From an uncultured bacterium (GTDB taxonomy: Bacteria > Patescibacteriota > Minisyncoccia > Moranbacterales > GWC2-37-73), in the NCBI GenBank assembly GCA_903885965.1, contig CAISKQ010000029.1:1-36829 (forward strand): DNA of 36,829 nucleotides, in the 5' to 3' direction. The number at the start of each line of letters is the position of its first letter. The stretch's first letter is position 1. Below the pieces are notes generated by a model. The model saw nothing but the letters and a program-made list of their open reading frames with translations, made no database searches and was not told the DNA's origin. This document shows, piece by piece, positions 13,521 through 20,378 of this stretch. The position numbers and the translations under genes are program-made.

Positions 13521-15290
13521 ATGTCAATTTCATTATATAGAAAATACAGACCACAGACCTTTTCGGATGTTATTGGTCAAAAACACATCGTTCAAACTCT
13601 CTCAAATTCAATTGTCAATGACCGAGTTGCACATGCCTATCTCTTCACTGGTCCACGAGGAACCGGCAAAACAACCATGGCTCGCATTTTTGCCAGAGCA
13701 GTCAACTGCACGAATCGAAGTGGCGCGAATCCTTGTCTTGAATGCGACATTTGCAAAAACATTACCGAAGGCAGATCTTTGGACATTTTCGAAATTGATG
13801 CCGCTTCAAACACAGGCGTTGACAACATTCGCGAACTGCGAGAGAACGTCAAATTTCCACCTTCACAAGCAAAATACAAAGTATATATCATCGATGAAGT
13901 CCACATGCTTTCAACTGGAGCATTCAATGCTCTACTCAAAACCCTTGAGGAGCCACCAGCTCATGTAATTTTTATTCTTGCAACCACAGAAATTCATAAA
14001 GTTCCAGAAACAATCATTTCCCGTTGTCAGCGCTACGATTTTACTAGACTTTCACTTGAACATATCATTGAAAAACTTTCCACCATCGCAGAAAGTGAAA
14101 AAATTTCCATTGAAAAAGACGCTATCGAAATGATTGCCGTTGCATCTGAAGGTGGCATGCGCGATGCCGAGTCTCTTTTTGCACAAGTCATTTCCTTCGA
14201 AGAAAAGCATATTACCGCCAGCATAGTTGAAGAAATGCTTGGCACGACCAAGCGCCAATCTTTGGAGGCTTTGGCAACTGACATTTTAAACAAAAACGCA
14301 ACTGATGCCTTGTCACTTATCAATCAGCTTTCCCAGGATGGATATGACCTGGATGTTTTCAATAAATCTTTTTTAAATTATCTTCGTCAAATCATGCTTG
14401 TCAGCGTGGACGAAAAACTTGCCAAACTTTTTTCTTTCGAACTTACCGGCGAACAAACTCAGGCGCTTTTAACTCAAGCCAAAGGTCATCCGGCCAAAGA
14501 GATTCTCTTCGTCACGCAGTGTTTCACAGAAATTCAAGGGAAAATAAAATCATCATTCATTCCCCAGCTTCCCTTGGAAATTGCAATCATCAAAGCCACC
14601 TCAAGTCAAGCCGCTTTACCCCCAATCGCAGCCACAAACTTTGCTCCGGCTGCACCTGCAGCTGTCAGAACTGCGCCAGTTGCACCGACAGTCGTAATGC
14701 CACCAGAGACGACGCCTGTCAAACAAGTGCCACAAAGCGCTACTATTGCGCCCCAGCAGCCAATAACTGCTCCTTCAACGGTAGTAGCACCGATAGTTGA
14801 AAGCTTCCCTGAGCCAATAATTGAAAATATCCAAATCACTCAACCACAAGAAATCCGCAACGAAGCCAAAATTGCCGATTCCAATTTTACACTCAATGAC
14901 GTCAAAAAACATTGGGGTCAATTTGTAAAAGACACGAAAGTCTTAAACTACACCCTTTCAGCCGTTATGCAAAGCTGCCAACCAGTCTCAGCCGAATTTG
15001 GAATCATCACAATTGCCACCGCCTTCCCGTTTTATAAGGATAAATTAAATGAACATGCCAATAAATTGACAATGGAAGGAGTTTTTGCTAAAATTTTAGG
15101 GTTGCGTTTGCTTATAAAAATAGTTACGGCTCAAGAAGCAGGCATCACAATCGCCTCGAGCCTGAACCATCCTACAGGCAGCTCAAGCACTCCACAAGCC
15201 CCATCAGAAACCAGTTCCCTGCTTTCAAGTGCGATGGGAATAATGGGCGGTCGCCTCGTCGGCGACCAGGGTCAGCAAATTGAAAATTAG
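13521..15290 (+). CDS. dnaX: DNA polymerase III subunit gamma/tau
   Basis: Clamp-loader ATPase of 589 residues. The AAA+ domain has Walker A GPRGTGKT (44-51), a zinc module (Cys 63, 72, 75, 78), Walker B IIDEVHML (D125/E126), ATTEIHKVP and the SRC box (SRCQRYDF). A lid and collar domain follow to ~residue 360, then a Pro/Ala/Thr-rich linker of ~100 residues and a C-terminal globular region (about 460-560; VKKHWGQFVKDTKVLNYTL). It loads the sliding clamp at the fork. No slippery A-rich signal of the E. coli gamma type was evident. The common downstream partners ybaB and recR are absent; GIY-YIG genes and a tRNA follow instead. Confidence 0.96.
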   Translation: MSISLYRKYRPQTFSDVIGQKHIVQTLSNSIVNDRVAHAYLFTGPRGTGKTTMARIFARAVNCTNRSGANPCLECDICKNITEGRSLDIFEIDAASNTGVDNIRELRENVKFPPSQAKYKVYIIDEVHMLSTGAFNALLKTLEEPPAHVIFILATTEIHKVPETIISRCQRYDFTRLSLEHIIEKLSTIAESEKISIEKDAIEMIAVASEGGMRDAESLFAQVISFEEKHITASIVEEMLGTTKRQSLEALATDILNKNATDALSLINQLSQDGYDLDVFNKSFLNYLRQIMLVSVDEKLAKLFSFELTGEQTQALLTQAKGHPAKEILFVTQCFTEIQGKIKSSFIPQLPLEIAIIKATSSQAALPPIAATNFAPAAPAAVRTAPVAPTVVMPPETTPVKQVPQSATIAPQQPITAPSTVVAPIVESFPEPIIENIQITQPQEIRNEAKIADSNFTLNDVKKHWGQFVKDTKVLNYTLSAVMQSCQPVSAEFGIITIATAFPFYKDKLNEHANKLTMEGVFAKILGLRLLIKIVTAQEAGITIASSLNHPTGSSSTPQAPSETSSLLSSAMGIMGGRLVGDQGQQIEN

Positions 15291-15334
15291 AACAACATCA
15301 AGTTTTGTTTAAATCACAAAAGAGGCGAAAGAAC

Positions 15335-15601
15335 ATGTTCTACACATATGTCTTAATGAGTTTAAAAAATAAAAGATTGTATACTGGATTTACAAATGAC
15401 CTAAAACGTAGACTCAAAGAACACAATGAAAAACGTGGAGGAGTTTACACGAGTAAGGCAGGTCCATTTGAAATAATTTTCTATGAAGCATACTTAAATA
15501 AGAAGGATGCGATGAAAGCAGAAAGATTTTTCAAAACAGGCTATGGAAGAGAAGTTTTGAATGATAAACTAGAAAATTATTTCAAAAGCGAAAAGAAATA
15601 A
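15335..15601 (+). CDS. GIY-YIG domain protein 1 (UPF0213-like small nuclease)
   Basis: The ATG at 15335 has an AGAGG ribosome site 9 nt upstream, giving 88 residues. It is a stand-alone GIY-YIG domain: YTYVLMSLKNKRLYTGFTND (the GIY...YIG half-motifs are YVL and YTG), RRLKEHN with the conserved Arg and His-Asn, and the C-terminal AMKAERFFKTGYGR with the catalytic-type Glu. Such one-domain proteins are numerous in CPR genomes; their substrates are unknown. It lies 44 bp after dnaX. A second member (15845-16096) lies on the other side of the tRNA-Gln. Confidence 0.88.
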   Translation: MFYTYVLMSLKNKRLYTGFTNDLKRRLKEHNEKRGGVYTSKAGPFEIIFYEAYLNKKDAMKAERFFKTGYGREVLNDKLENYFKSEKK

Positions 15602-15629
15602 CACTCAAAGGTTTTCCGATGAGGCGAAT

Positions 15630-15716
15630 TGGGGATTAGCCCATTCCGACAAATCGGAACTTTCAGGCAGGTAAGGCATCCCGATTGCTATCGGGACATT
15701 CCGGGAGTTCGAATCT
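15630..15716 (+). pseudogene. Degenerate tRNA-Gln copy disrupted by small palindromes
   Basis: The 5' part GGGGATTAGCC and later segments GGTAAGGCA and CATTCCGGGAGTTCGAATC match the intact tRNA-Gln at 15755-15827. A ~26-bp insert after the D-stem contains TTCCGACAAATCGGAA, itself a hairpin. The anticodon arm is replaced by TCCCGATTGCTATCGGGA, another palindrome. The 3' acceptor strand is lost (CTTAAC). It cannot fold into a functional tRNA. Confidence 0.7.
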
Positions 15717-15744
15717 TAACAATAGAATAAAAAACTTTATTTTG

Positions 15745-15836
15745 TATACAAAGTTGGGGATTAGCCAAGCGGTAAGGCAACGGGTTTTGATCCCGTCATT
15801 CCGGGGGTTCGAATCCCTCATCCCCAACTTTGTATA
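15745..15836. repeat. 17-bp inverted repeat including the tRNA-Gln acceptor stem
   Basis: 15745-15761 and 15820-15836 are exact reverse complements. Seven pairs are the acceptor stem and ten lie outside the mature tRNA (TATACAAAGT and ACTTTGTATA). Confidence 0.85.
15755..15827 (+). tRNA. trnQ: tRNA-Gln (TTG anticodon)
   Basis: A complete cloverleaf: acceptor TGGGGAT/ATCCCCA, D arm with AGCGGTAAGGC, anticodon stem ACGGG/CCCGT with loop TTTTGAT (anticodon TTG, reading CAA/CAG), T arm GGGGGTTCGAATCCCTC. Discriminator A at 15827; CCA is not encoded. Flanking DNA extends the acceptor helix by 10 more base pairs. Confidence 0.93.
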
Positions 15837-15844
15837 GAAATCTT

Positions 15845-16096
15845 ATGGAATTTTTTGTCTACATTCTCAAAAGTCTGAAAGATGATCGTTTTTATATTGG
15901 TCAAACAAATGACATCGCCAGCAGAATCGAGCGACATAATTCTGGGCAAGTCACTGCCACAAAAAACAGAAGACCTTTAGTGATTATACACACTGAAAAA
16001 TTTGCGACCAGGGCGCACGCCATGCAAAGAGAAAAATATTTGAAATCACTAAGAAGTCAAAAATACATTTTAAAAAATATAATCAAAATTACGTAG
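15845..16096 (+). CDS. GIY-YIG domain protein 2
   Basis: From the ATG at 15845 the protein has 83 residues; an in-frame TTG at 15830 inside the tRNA flank is unlikely. It carries VYILKSLKDDRFYIGQTND (GIY = VYI, YIG = YIG), RIERHNSG and AMQREKYLKSL with the family Arg and Glu positions. It is only distantly similar to the protein at 15335-15601, so this is not a recent duplication. The ATG is 17 bp after the tRNA-Gln with no ribosome site, and its mRNA leader would include the long tRNA-flanking helix. Substrate unknown. Confidence 0.85.
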   Translation: MEFFVYILKSLKDDRFYIGQTNDIASRIERHNSGQVTATKNRRPLVIIHTEKFATRAHAMQREKYLKSLRSQKYILKNIIKIT

Positions 16097-16168
16097 CTTG
16101 AAGTGTCTTTTTTATATATCAATTTTAGTGCCATACTTTAGGCATATTAAAATAATAAAAAAACGAAC

Positions 16169-16660
16169 ATGAACCAATCACCTCTTGAGTTTTCAAAACA
16201 ACTTATCAAAGGAAAAATTGCAGAAATGATTTTTGAACAGATGCTTAGAGATTCTGGACATTTCACTGTTTTAGGCTTTGGATATGAAAAAGTGCTCCCA
16301 GAATTAATGCACAAACAACAAGACATTGAGGCAGAAACTACAATGGAAATTATCAGACGCGCTCCAGATTTTGCAGTTATTAATAACGATTCACATGATG
16401 TTCACCTTATTGAGGTCAAATTTAGGGCAAATAATTTTCCCGCATATGTTCTTGAAATAGCTAAGAAACTTCATGACTCATGGAAACCAGCCTACCTATT
16501 TTTAGCAACACCTCATGGTTTTTATTTTGGGAAAGGCGTTGAGATAATAAAAGAAAATGGTCGTATAAAACCCCTAGATCATCCTCAGCTTTCAAAAGAA
16601 TTACAAGAAAAATACCTTGAATTATTGAACCAGTTTATCGGCAATTCTTGTGCCAAATAA
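16169..16660 (+). CDS. PD-(D/E)XK nuclease-like protein
   Basis: The protein has 163 residues. KGKIAEMIFEQML (early helix with Glu), RRAPDFAVIN (Asp) and VHLIEVKFR (ExK) are spaced as in the restriction-endonuclease fold, then a KLHDSWKPAYLFLATP region. Similar stand-alone proteins occur in CPR and archaea. The sequence supports a metal-dependent nuclease or a nuclease-fold binding protein; the substrate is unknown. There is no methyltransferase or restriction partner nearby, so a classical restriction-modification system is not supported. The start ATG at 16169 lacks a clear ribosome site. It is followed by the terminator at 16709. Confidence 0.65.
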   Translation: MNQSPLEFSKQLIKGKIAEMIFEQMLRDSGHFTVLGFGYEKVLPELMHKQQDIEAETTMEIIRRAPDFAVINNDSHDVHLIEVKFRANNFPAYVLEIAKKLHDSWKPAYLFLATPHGFYFGKGVEIIKENGRIKPLDHPQLSKELQEKYLELLNQFIGNSCAK

Positions 16661-16708
16661 GTTCCAACTTCATCCCATAGCCTCAACATTAAGAAGAAAC
16701 AAAGAAAA

Positions 16709-16739
16709 TGTTACGCAGTTAGTTACGTAACAGTTTTTT
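16709..16739 (+). terminator. Intrinsic terminator after the nuclease-like gene
   Basis: TGTTACG (16709-16715) pairs with CGTAACA (16726-16732), 10-nt loop, then GTTTTTT. Confidence 0.7.
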
Positions 16740-16833
16740 CAAATTCCCAACCTCCTTTCCGGCCTTCAAAATAACCCCTCCTCCCAAAAGGTCAATAAAA
16801 TTTTCCAAAAAATCCTTTCAACGGAGAACCGCC

Positions 16834-17430
16834 ATGCATCACGAACAGACCAAAAGAGACAAGGAAGTATCAGCCGCTCTACGTTTTGCAATATCACAGG
16901 ATCAGAAACAAGAAGTTAAGCTTTTACACAAAACAGGTCATACCGAATATCACGTGACCTTGCAAGATGGAACAAATTTTGTTGCCGATTCGGTAGTCTA
17001 CAATGAGCAAAAAAATGAAATTACCTTTGCACTGAAAAAACGAATCAAGGTAAAAGTTACCAGAGAAAACATCACACCTGTAAAGCCAGGGGGAACTTTT
17101 TTTGGACTGTGGAATCCGCCCAATATTATTCCCGAAATTATAGGCGGAACGCTTGGGTTTTTTCAGGCCTGCGGACAAAAAAGTGTCGAAGCGTCAATCC
17201 AGGCAGCCGAAAAAGTTTTCGATTTTTTTTCAGGAATCTTCTCAATTGCTGAAGATTATTTTGATTGCCTTCTCGATTACATCTTCGACGAAAAAGCCTT
17301 GCGAGAAATTATCTTCGATTGCTGTGATTTTTGGGAATTAGTCGAAAGTCAAGAATTTGGACCGCTTGACATAATTAGCGCCATGGGATTAATTCTTTTC
17401 ACTGTTTTCAAGGTCCAGTTGATAGTTTGA
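16834..17430 (+). CDS. Unknown protein E with hydrophobic C-terminal half
   Basis: Not recognised; 198 residues. The ATG at 16834 follows a CGGAGAA ribosome site. The N-terminal ~75 residues look like a beta-rich domain (VKLLHKTGHTEYHVTLQDGT, FALKKRIKVKV). Residues ~85-198 are hydrophobic and acidic, with a FFGLWNPPNIIPEIIGGTLG segment, a helix with FDFFSGIFSIAEDYFDCLLDY and a C-terminal MGLILFTVFKVQLIV that could insert in a membrane. It stands alone between two strong terminators, as the other orphan small genes here do. No promoter was found with confidence. Confidence 0.65.
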   Translation: MHHEQTKRDKEVSAALRFAISQDQKQEVKLLHKTGHTEYHVTLQDGTNFVADSVVYNEQKNEITFALKKRIKVKVTRENITPVKPGGTFFGLWNPPNIIPEIIGGTLGFFQACGQKSVEASIQAAEKVFDFFSGIFSIAEDYFDCLLDYIFDEKALREIIFDCCDFWELVESQEFGPLDIISAMGLILFTVFKVQLIV

Positions 17431-17445
17431 GCATTTTTTCTGCAG

Positions 17446-17480
17446 CCCTGTCTTGTGCATCACAAGACAGGGTTTGTTTT
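17446..17480 (+). terminator. Strong intrinsic terminator after gene E
   Basis: CCCTGTCTTGTG and CACAAGACAGGG form a perfect 12-bp stem with a CAT loop, followed by TTTGTTTT. Confidence 0.93.
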
Positions 17481-17510
17481 ATTTCTCAGTCCCACATTTC
17501 TCAGTCCCAC
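17481..17510. repeat. Tandem 15-bp duplication upstream of gene F
   Basis: ATTTCTCAGTCCCAC occurs twice in a row just before the -35 element at 17512. It may be an activator site or slippage. Confidence 0.6.
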
Positions 17511-17511
17511 A

Positions 17512-17540
17512 TTGACGAATCTTCAATAATCAAATACAAT
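17512..17540 (+). promoter_or_regulatory. Sigma70 promoter of ORF F
   Basis: -35 TTGACG (17512-17517), 17-bp spacer, -10 TACAAT (17535-17540). The leader to the ATG at 17642 would be about 95 nt. Confidence 0.65.
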
Positions 17541-17641
17541 AATTTCATCATTGATTTTTAAATTAAAAGTCAATTTAAAAAAATTTTGCCAAGTCTTGTT
17601 CTTTCTTTTTTAAATTCTCTAAAACCCTAAGGAGAAAAAAC

Positions 17642-17866
17642 ATGCCAAATACTTCTGCTGACGAATGCCTAACGGGCAAAAATTGTAAACGCACAAAGTC
17701 AGTTTCAAGCAACAGCAACGAACAAATTACTCCATCCATCTGCACCGATACATGTGGAGGTAAGTGTTGCGAAAAAAGAGATTGTAGCAGTGCAAGCCTT
17801 TTCCTCAAAGCCTGCATGCTCATCAATGTTGAGTCCATCAATATTCCAACCAGGCGTTTCAAGTGA
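17642..17866 (+). CDS. Cys-rich small ORF F (74 residues), possibly truncated
   Basis: A strong AAGGAG site lies 6 nt before the ATG and a good promoter lies at 17512. The peptide is hydrophilic and Cys-rich, with a cluster SICTDTCGGKCCEKRDC, and has no signal peptide. Residues after ~50 look less protein-like and overlap an opposed ORF (17938-17705, minus) that also has a good ribosome site. One reading is that two unrelated genes were fused head-on and both lost their 3' parts. Others are a true antisense overlap or a small Cys-rich peptide gene. No family was recognised. Confidence 0.4.
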   Translation: MPNTSADECLTGKNCKRTKSVSSNSNEQITPSICTDTCGGKCCEKRDCSSASLFLKACMLINVESINIPTRRFK

Positions 17867-17938
17867 TTTATAACCATATTCCTCAAGTACACTTCGAAGA
17901 AACGGGGCTTTTTTACCACCAACAAAGACTACATCCAT
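17705..17938 (-). CDS. Opposed small ORF (77 residues), Rossmann-like start
   Basis: The ATG at 17936-17938 has AAGGA 6 nt upstream. The N-terminus MDVVFVGGKKAPFLRSVLEEY followed by GYKSLE looks like a beta-alpha-beta start (strand, GG turn, helix), weakly reminiscent of DUF2325-type proteins. The last ~30 residues are less convincing. It overlaps ORF F by 162 bp tail to tail. It lies 189 bp downstream of mltG on the same strand; that gap has only an AT-rich spacer and a weak CCAAAAAATTTGG hairpin. Whether it is a real gene or the 5' piece of a broken one cannot be settled here. Confidence 0.4.
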   Translation of the reverse strand: MDVVFVGGKKAPFLRSVLEEYGYKSLETPGWNIDGLNIDEHAGFEEKACTATISFFATLTSTCIGADGWSNLFVAVA

Positions 17939-18127
17939 AATTAATCCTTTTTATGTTTTTGAAATACACAAATAATATATCCGTAAAATTCACCAAAGAA
18001 CAAAAGAAAAAAAACAAAGTTTCTTATTTTTTCTATTAATTTAAAAAGAACACCAAAAAACAATACCAAATTTTTTGGCAAATGTAAAGCATTTCAAGTC
18101 TGGCGCCTCAACGACAACACTAAAATA

Positions 18128-19150
18128 CTACAGACCATATTTTGCCTTATTGGCAACGTGTTCTTCAAAAGTTTTTGCAAAAACTGTTTTGCCGGTTTTT
18201 GGATCGCTCAGAAAATAGACAAACTCACTTTTTTGAGGATTAAGCACTGCTAAAACAGAAGCTAGTCCAGGATTTGAAACAGGTCCAGGAGGCAGCCCTT
18301 TGTTTTGATAGGTATTGTAAGGTGAATCCGTTTTTGTCTCTGCGATAGAATGCTGAATTTTGTTTGTGCCAAGGGCATATTCCAAAGTGGCATCACTTTG
18401 AAGCGGCATCCCGCCCACAATCCGATTCCAAAAAAGACCTGCTACAATTTTTCGATCACTATCATTTTTAACTTCTCCCTCAACAACACTTGCCATTGTA
18501 ATGATTTCAAATAAAGACTTCTGCTGTCCGTCAAAATCACTCTTAATTGCAGTGATAACTTTTGCAGAAAAATTTTCCAACATTTTTTTGATAATTTCAT
18601 CAGCTGTCACATCCTTGGCAAAATAATAAGTATCAGGAAAAAGATAACCTTCGAGAGTTGCGCCGACTGGAAGTTCCGTCAGGAAAGGATAATCATCCCT
18701 CAATGATTGGCTTGGACTTTTCTCAAGCGTCAAAAAATCAGCCCCAGGGAGGTTATTTGCCGTAAGGCGCTCTGACATGTCCTTTGCCGTCCAACCCTCC
18801 GGAAAAGTGATTTTAACCCTCATTGTTACGACTTCCCCGCCAGTAACAATTCTCATCGCTTCAGGAATCTGCATTCCCCTTGGAAATTCGTAAACCCCAG
18901 CCACAATAGAGTGCAATTTATGCGAACTCCACAAATAATAAGCAAAATAATATTTCCCCGAAATAACACCAGCATCAGACAGTTTCTGGCCAACAACTAG
19001 CGCATTATCACCCTTTTCAACAGAAACAGTTCTTGAAACGCTAGCAATTCCCTGCGAAAAATATATCTTATTATATACATAAAAAAAACATCCTCCAAGA
19101 AGGATAATTACCAAAACAAAAATACTGATTTTTCTTCTAAGACTTGGCAT
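18128..19150 (-). CDS. mltG: Endolytic murein transglycosylase MltG (YceG-like)
   Basis: The 340-residue membrane-anchored enzyme cuts nascent glycan strands and sets their length. A TM helix (residues 9-27) is followed by a LysM-like part (VEKGDNALVVGQKLSDAGVI) and the YceG domain: FPEGWTAKDMSERL, LEGYLFPDTYYF, MASVVEGEV (catalytic Glu ~224, matching E218 of E. coli), LQSDATLEYALG, SPYNTYQNKGLPPGPVSNPG and a C-terminal HVANKAKYGL. It is 31 bp downstream of pcm and probably co-transcribed with yjbQ and pcm. It works with FtsI and MurF encoded at 27.9-31.1 kb. Confidence 0.95.
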   Translation of the reverse strand: MPSLRRKISIFVLVIILLGGCFFYVYNKIYFSQGIASVSRTVSVEKGDNALVVGQKLSDAGVISGKYYFAYYLWSSHKLHSIVAGVYEFPRGMQIPEAMRIVTGGEVVTMRVKITFPEGWTAKDMSERLTANNLPGADFLTLEKSPSQSLRDDYPFLTELPVGATLEGYLFPDTYYFAKDVTADEIIKKMLENFSAKVITAIKSDFDGQQKSLFEIITMASVVEGEVKNDSDRKIVAGLFWNRIVGGMPLQSDATLEYALGTNKIQHSIAETKTDSPYNTYQNKGLPPGPVSNPGLASVLAVLNPQKSEFVYFLSDPKTGKTVFAKTFEEHVANKAKYGL

Positions 19151-19181
19151 TGTATAAAAACTTTTAAAAATTTATAAGCTA

Positions 19182-19796
19182 TTATGCTACAAAAGGAACA
19201 AATGAAAATCCAGGAAATTTTTCAATATAAAAATCATCTTGAGCTTTCTTTTCAATAAACCAAATACTATTCCTAACTGGAAGTACCATTTTTCCACCAA
19301 TCTTTAATTGTTTCTCGAGTGACTCTGGCACTTCATCCACCTCGGCTGAAACAAGAATACGATCGTAAGGCGCATTTTTTTCAAAACCTTCCGTTGCTGA
19401 TTGACAGTAAAATTCTGCAATGCCATTACGCACAAAACCATATTTATCAGCATTGCTTTCTCCAAATTCGCAAAGCTCTTTTAATATTTCCAGGGATGTT
19501 ATCCGCCCTTTTTCGCCAACCATGTGCGCCAGTAAAGCTGTTGTCCAGCCGCTCCCACTTCCAACGTCCATCACATTGTTTCCCGCTTGGACATCTAAGA
19601 GTTCCAACATAGTTGCAACCGTAAGTGGCTGCGAAATTGTTTGCCCATTCCCGATAGGTAAAGAAATATCAATTTCACCAAAGCCAGCCAAATCATCGGG
19701 TATGAATTCAATTCTTTGAATCTTTGAAAAAGCTTCGATAACATTATCGGTGCGTAAATATCCGCTGCGCATTAAATCATTAACAAGCTTACTCAT
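19182..19796 (-). CDS. pcm: Protein-L-isoaspartate O-methyltransferase family protein
   Basis: The 204-residue Rossmann methyltransferase has the S-adenosylmethionine site VMDVGSGSGWTTALLAHMVG (~74-93), the PCMT signature LPIGNGQTISQPLTVATML (~46-64) and APYDRILVSAEVDEVPESL with the later GGKMVLPV. Family members repair isoaspartyl residues, though CPR homologues are divergent and could methylate another carboxylate. It lies 16 bp after yjbQ and 31 bp before mltG, consistent with one operon. Confidence 0.9.
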   Translation of the reverse strand: MSKLVNDLMRSGYLRTDNVIEAFSKIQRIEFIPDDLAGFGEIDISLPIGNGQTISQPLTVATMLELLDVQAGNNVMDVGSGSGWTTALLAHMVGEKGRITSLEILKELCEFGESNADKYGFVRNGIAEFYCQSATEGFEKNAPYDRILVSAEVDEVPESLEKQLKIGGKMVLPVRNSIWFIEKKAQDDFYIEKFPGFSFVPFVA

Positions 19797-19812
19797 AAAA
19801 CAATTTATAGGC

Positions 19813-20253
19813 TTAGATTCCCATTATTTGAACAGTAATATCTCTTTTTCTGGAGCCATCAAATTCTATGGCAAAAATGCTCTGATTAGGGTTAATTAGC
19901 AATTTTCCCTTTTCGACAGGCAGCGTCTGACTCACTCCCAAAAGAAATGATTTACAATGTGAGTGTCCATTACTTCGGCCATCTGACTTAGAACTCTTGC
20001 GAAGCTCAAACAAATCATGAGAGTAACGATCATCCATTGGTACAAGTTTATACAAAATACGCATAAAATCCTGTATCAACATTGGTTCATTGTGATTTAC
20101 AGCTATACCCATGGTGGTGTGCGGAGCAAAAACCAAAAGAATTCCCTCTCTAATTTCAGACGCATCAATCACCGCCTGAACTTGAGCGGTAATATCAAAA
20201 AATTCAATCTGAGTCTTACTTTCAACTTCAATTTTCTGTCTGTGTATTTTCAT
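19813..20253 (-). CDS. yjbQ: YjbQ/UPF0047 family protein
   Basis: The ATG at 20251-20253 gives 146 residues, normal for the family; an upstream in-frame start adds five residues inside a palindrome. Conserved features are VFAPHTTMGIAVNHNEP (His and Asn of the active cleft), GRSNGHSHCKSFLLG and the C-terminal FAIEFDGSRKRDITVQIMG. E. coli YjbQ has been linked to side-activity thiamine phosphate synthesis; the biological role is unclear. First gene of a yjbQ-pcm-mltG run; a 36-bp-arm palindrome sits directly upstream (20262-20354). Confidence 0.93.
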   Translation of the reverse strand: MKIHRQKIEVESKTQIEFFDITAQVQAVIDASEIREGILLVFAPHTTMGIAVNHNEPMLIQDFMRILYKLVPMDDRYSHDLFELRKSSKSDGRSNGHSHCKSFLLGVSQTLPVEKGKLLINPNQSIFAIEFDGSRKRDITVQIMGI

Positions 20254-20261
20254 ACAAGTGT

Positions 20262-20354
20262 CCCACAAATATACAAATTTCTTACAAATCTACAAATATA
20301 CAGAAGTGATGTAGGATCATTTGTAGATTTGTAGTTTATTTGTATATTTGTGGG
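20262..20354. repeat. Long palindrome of ~9-nt units upstream of yjbQ
   Basis: Arms 20262-20297 and 20319-20354 are complementary at 32 of 36 positions around a 21-nt loop. They are built from ACAAATATAC and ACAAATCTAC units. All four mismatches lie in a 5-nt patch (TTCTT against AAACT). Confidence 0.85.
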
Positions 20355-20378
20355 GATTATTTTATTTTTATACTTTTT

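Noticed and set aside
13521-15290. Programmed frameshift in dnaX making a short gamma form
   Set aside because: No clear A-rich slippery site with a following stem was found in the usual region; the frame is open throughout.
16169-16660. Restriction-modification system
   Set aside because: There is a nuclease-like fold only; no methyltransferase or specificity gene is in the window.
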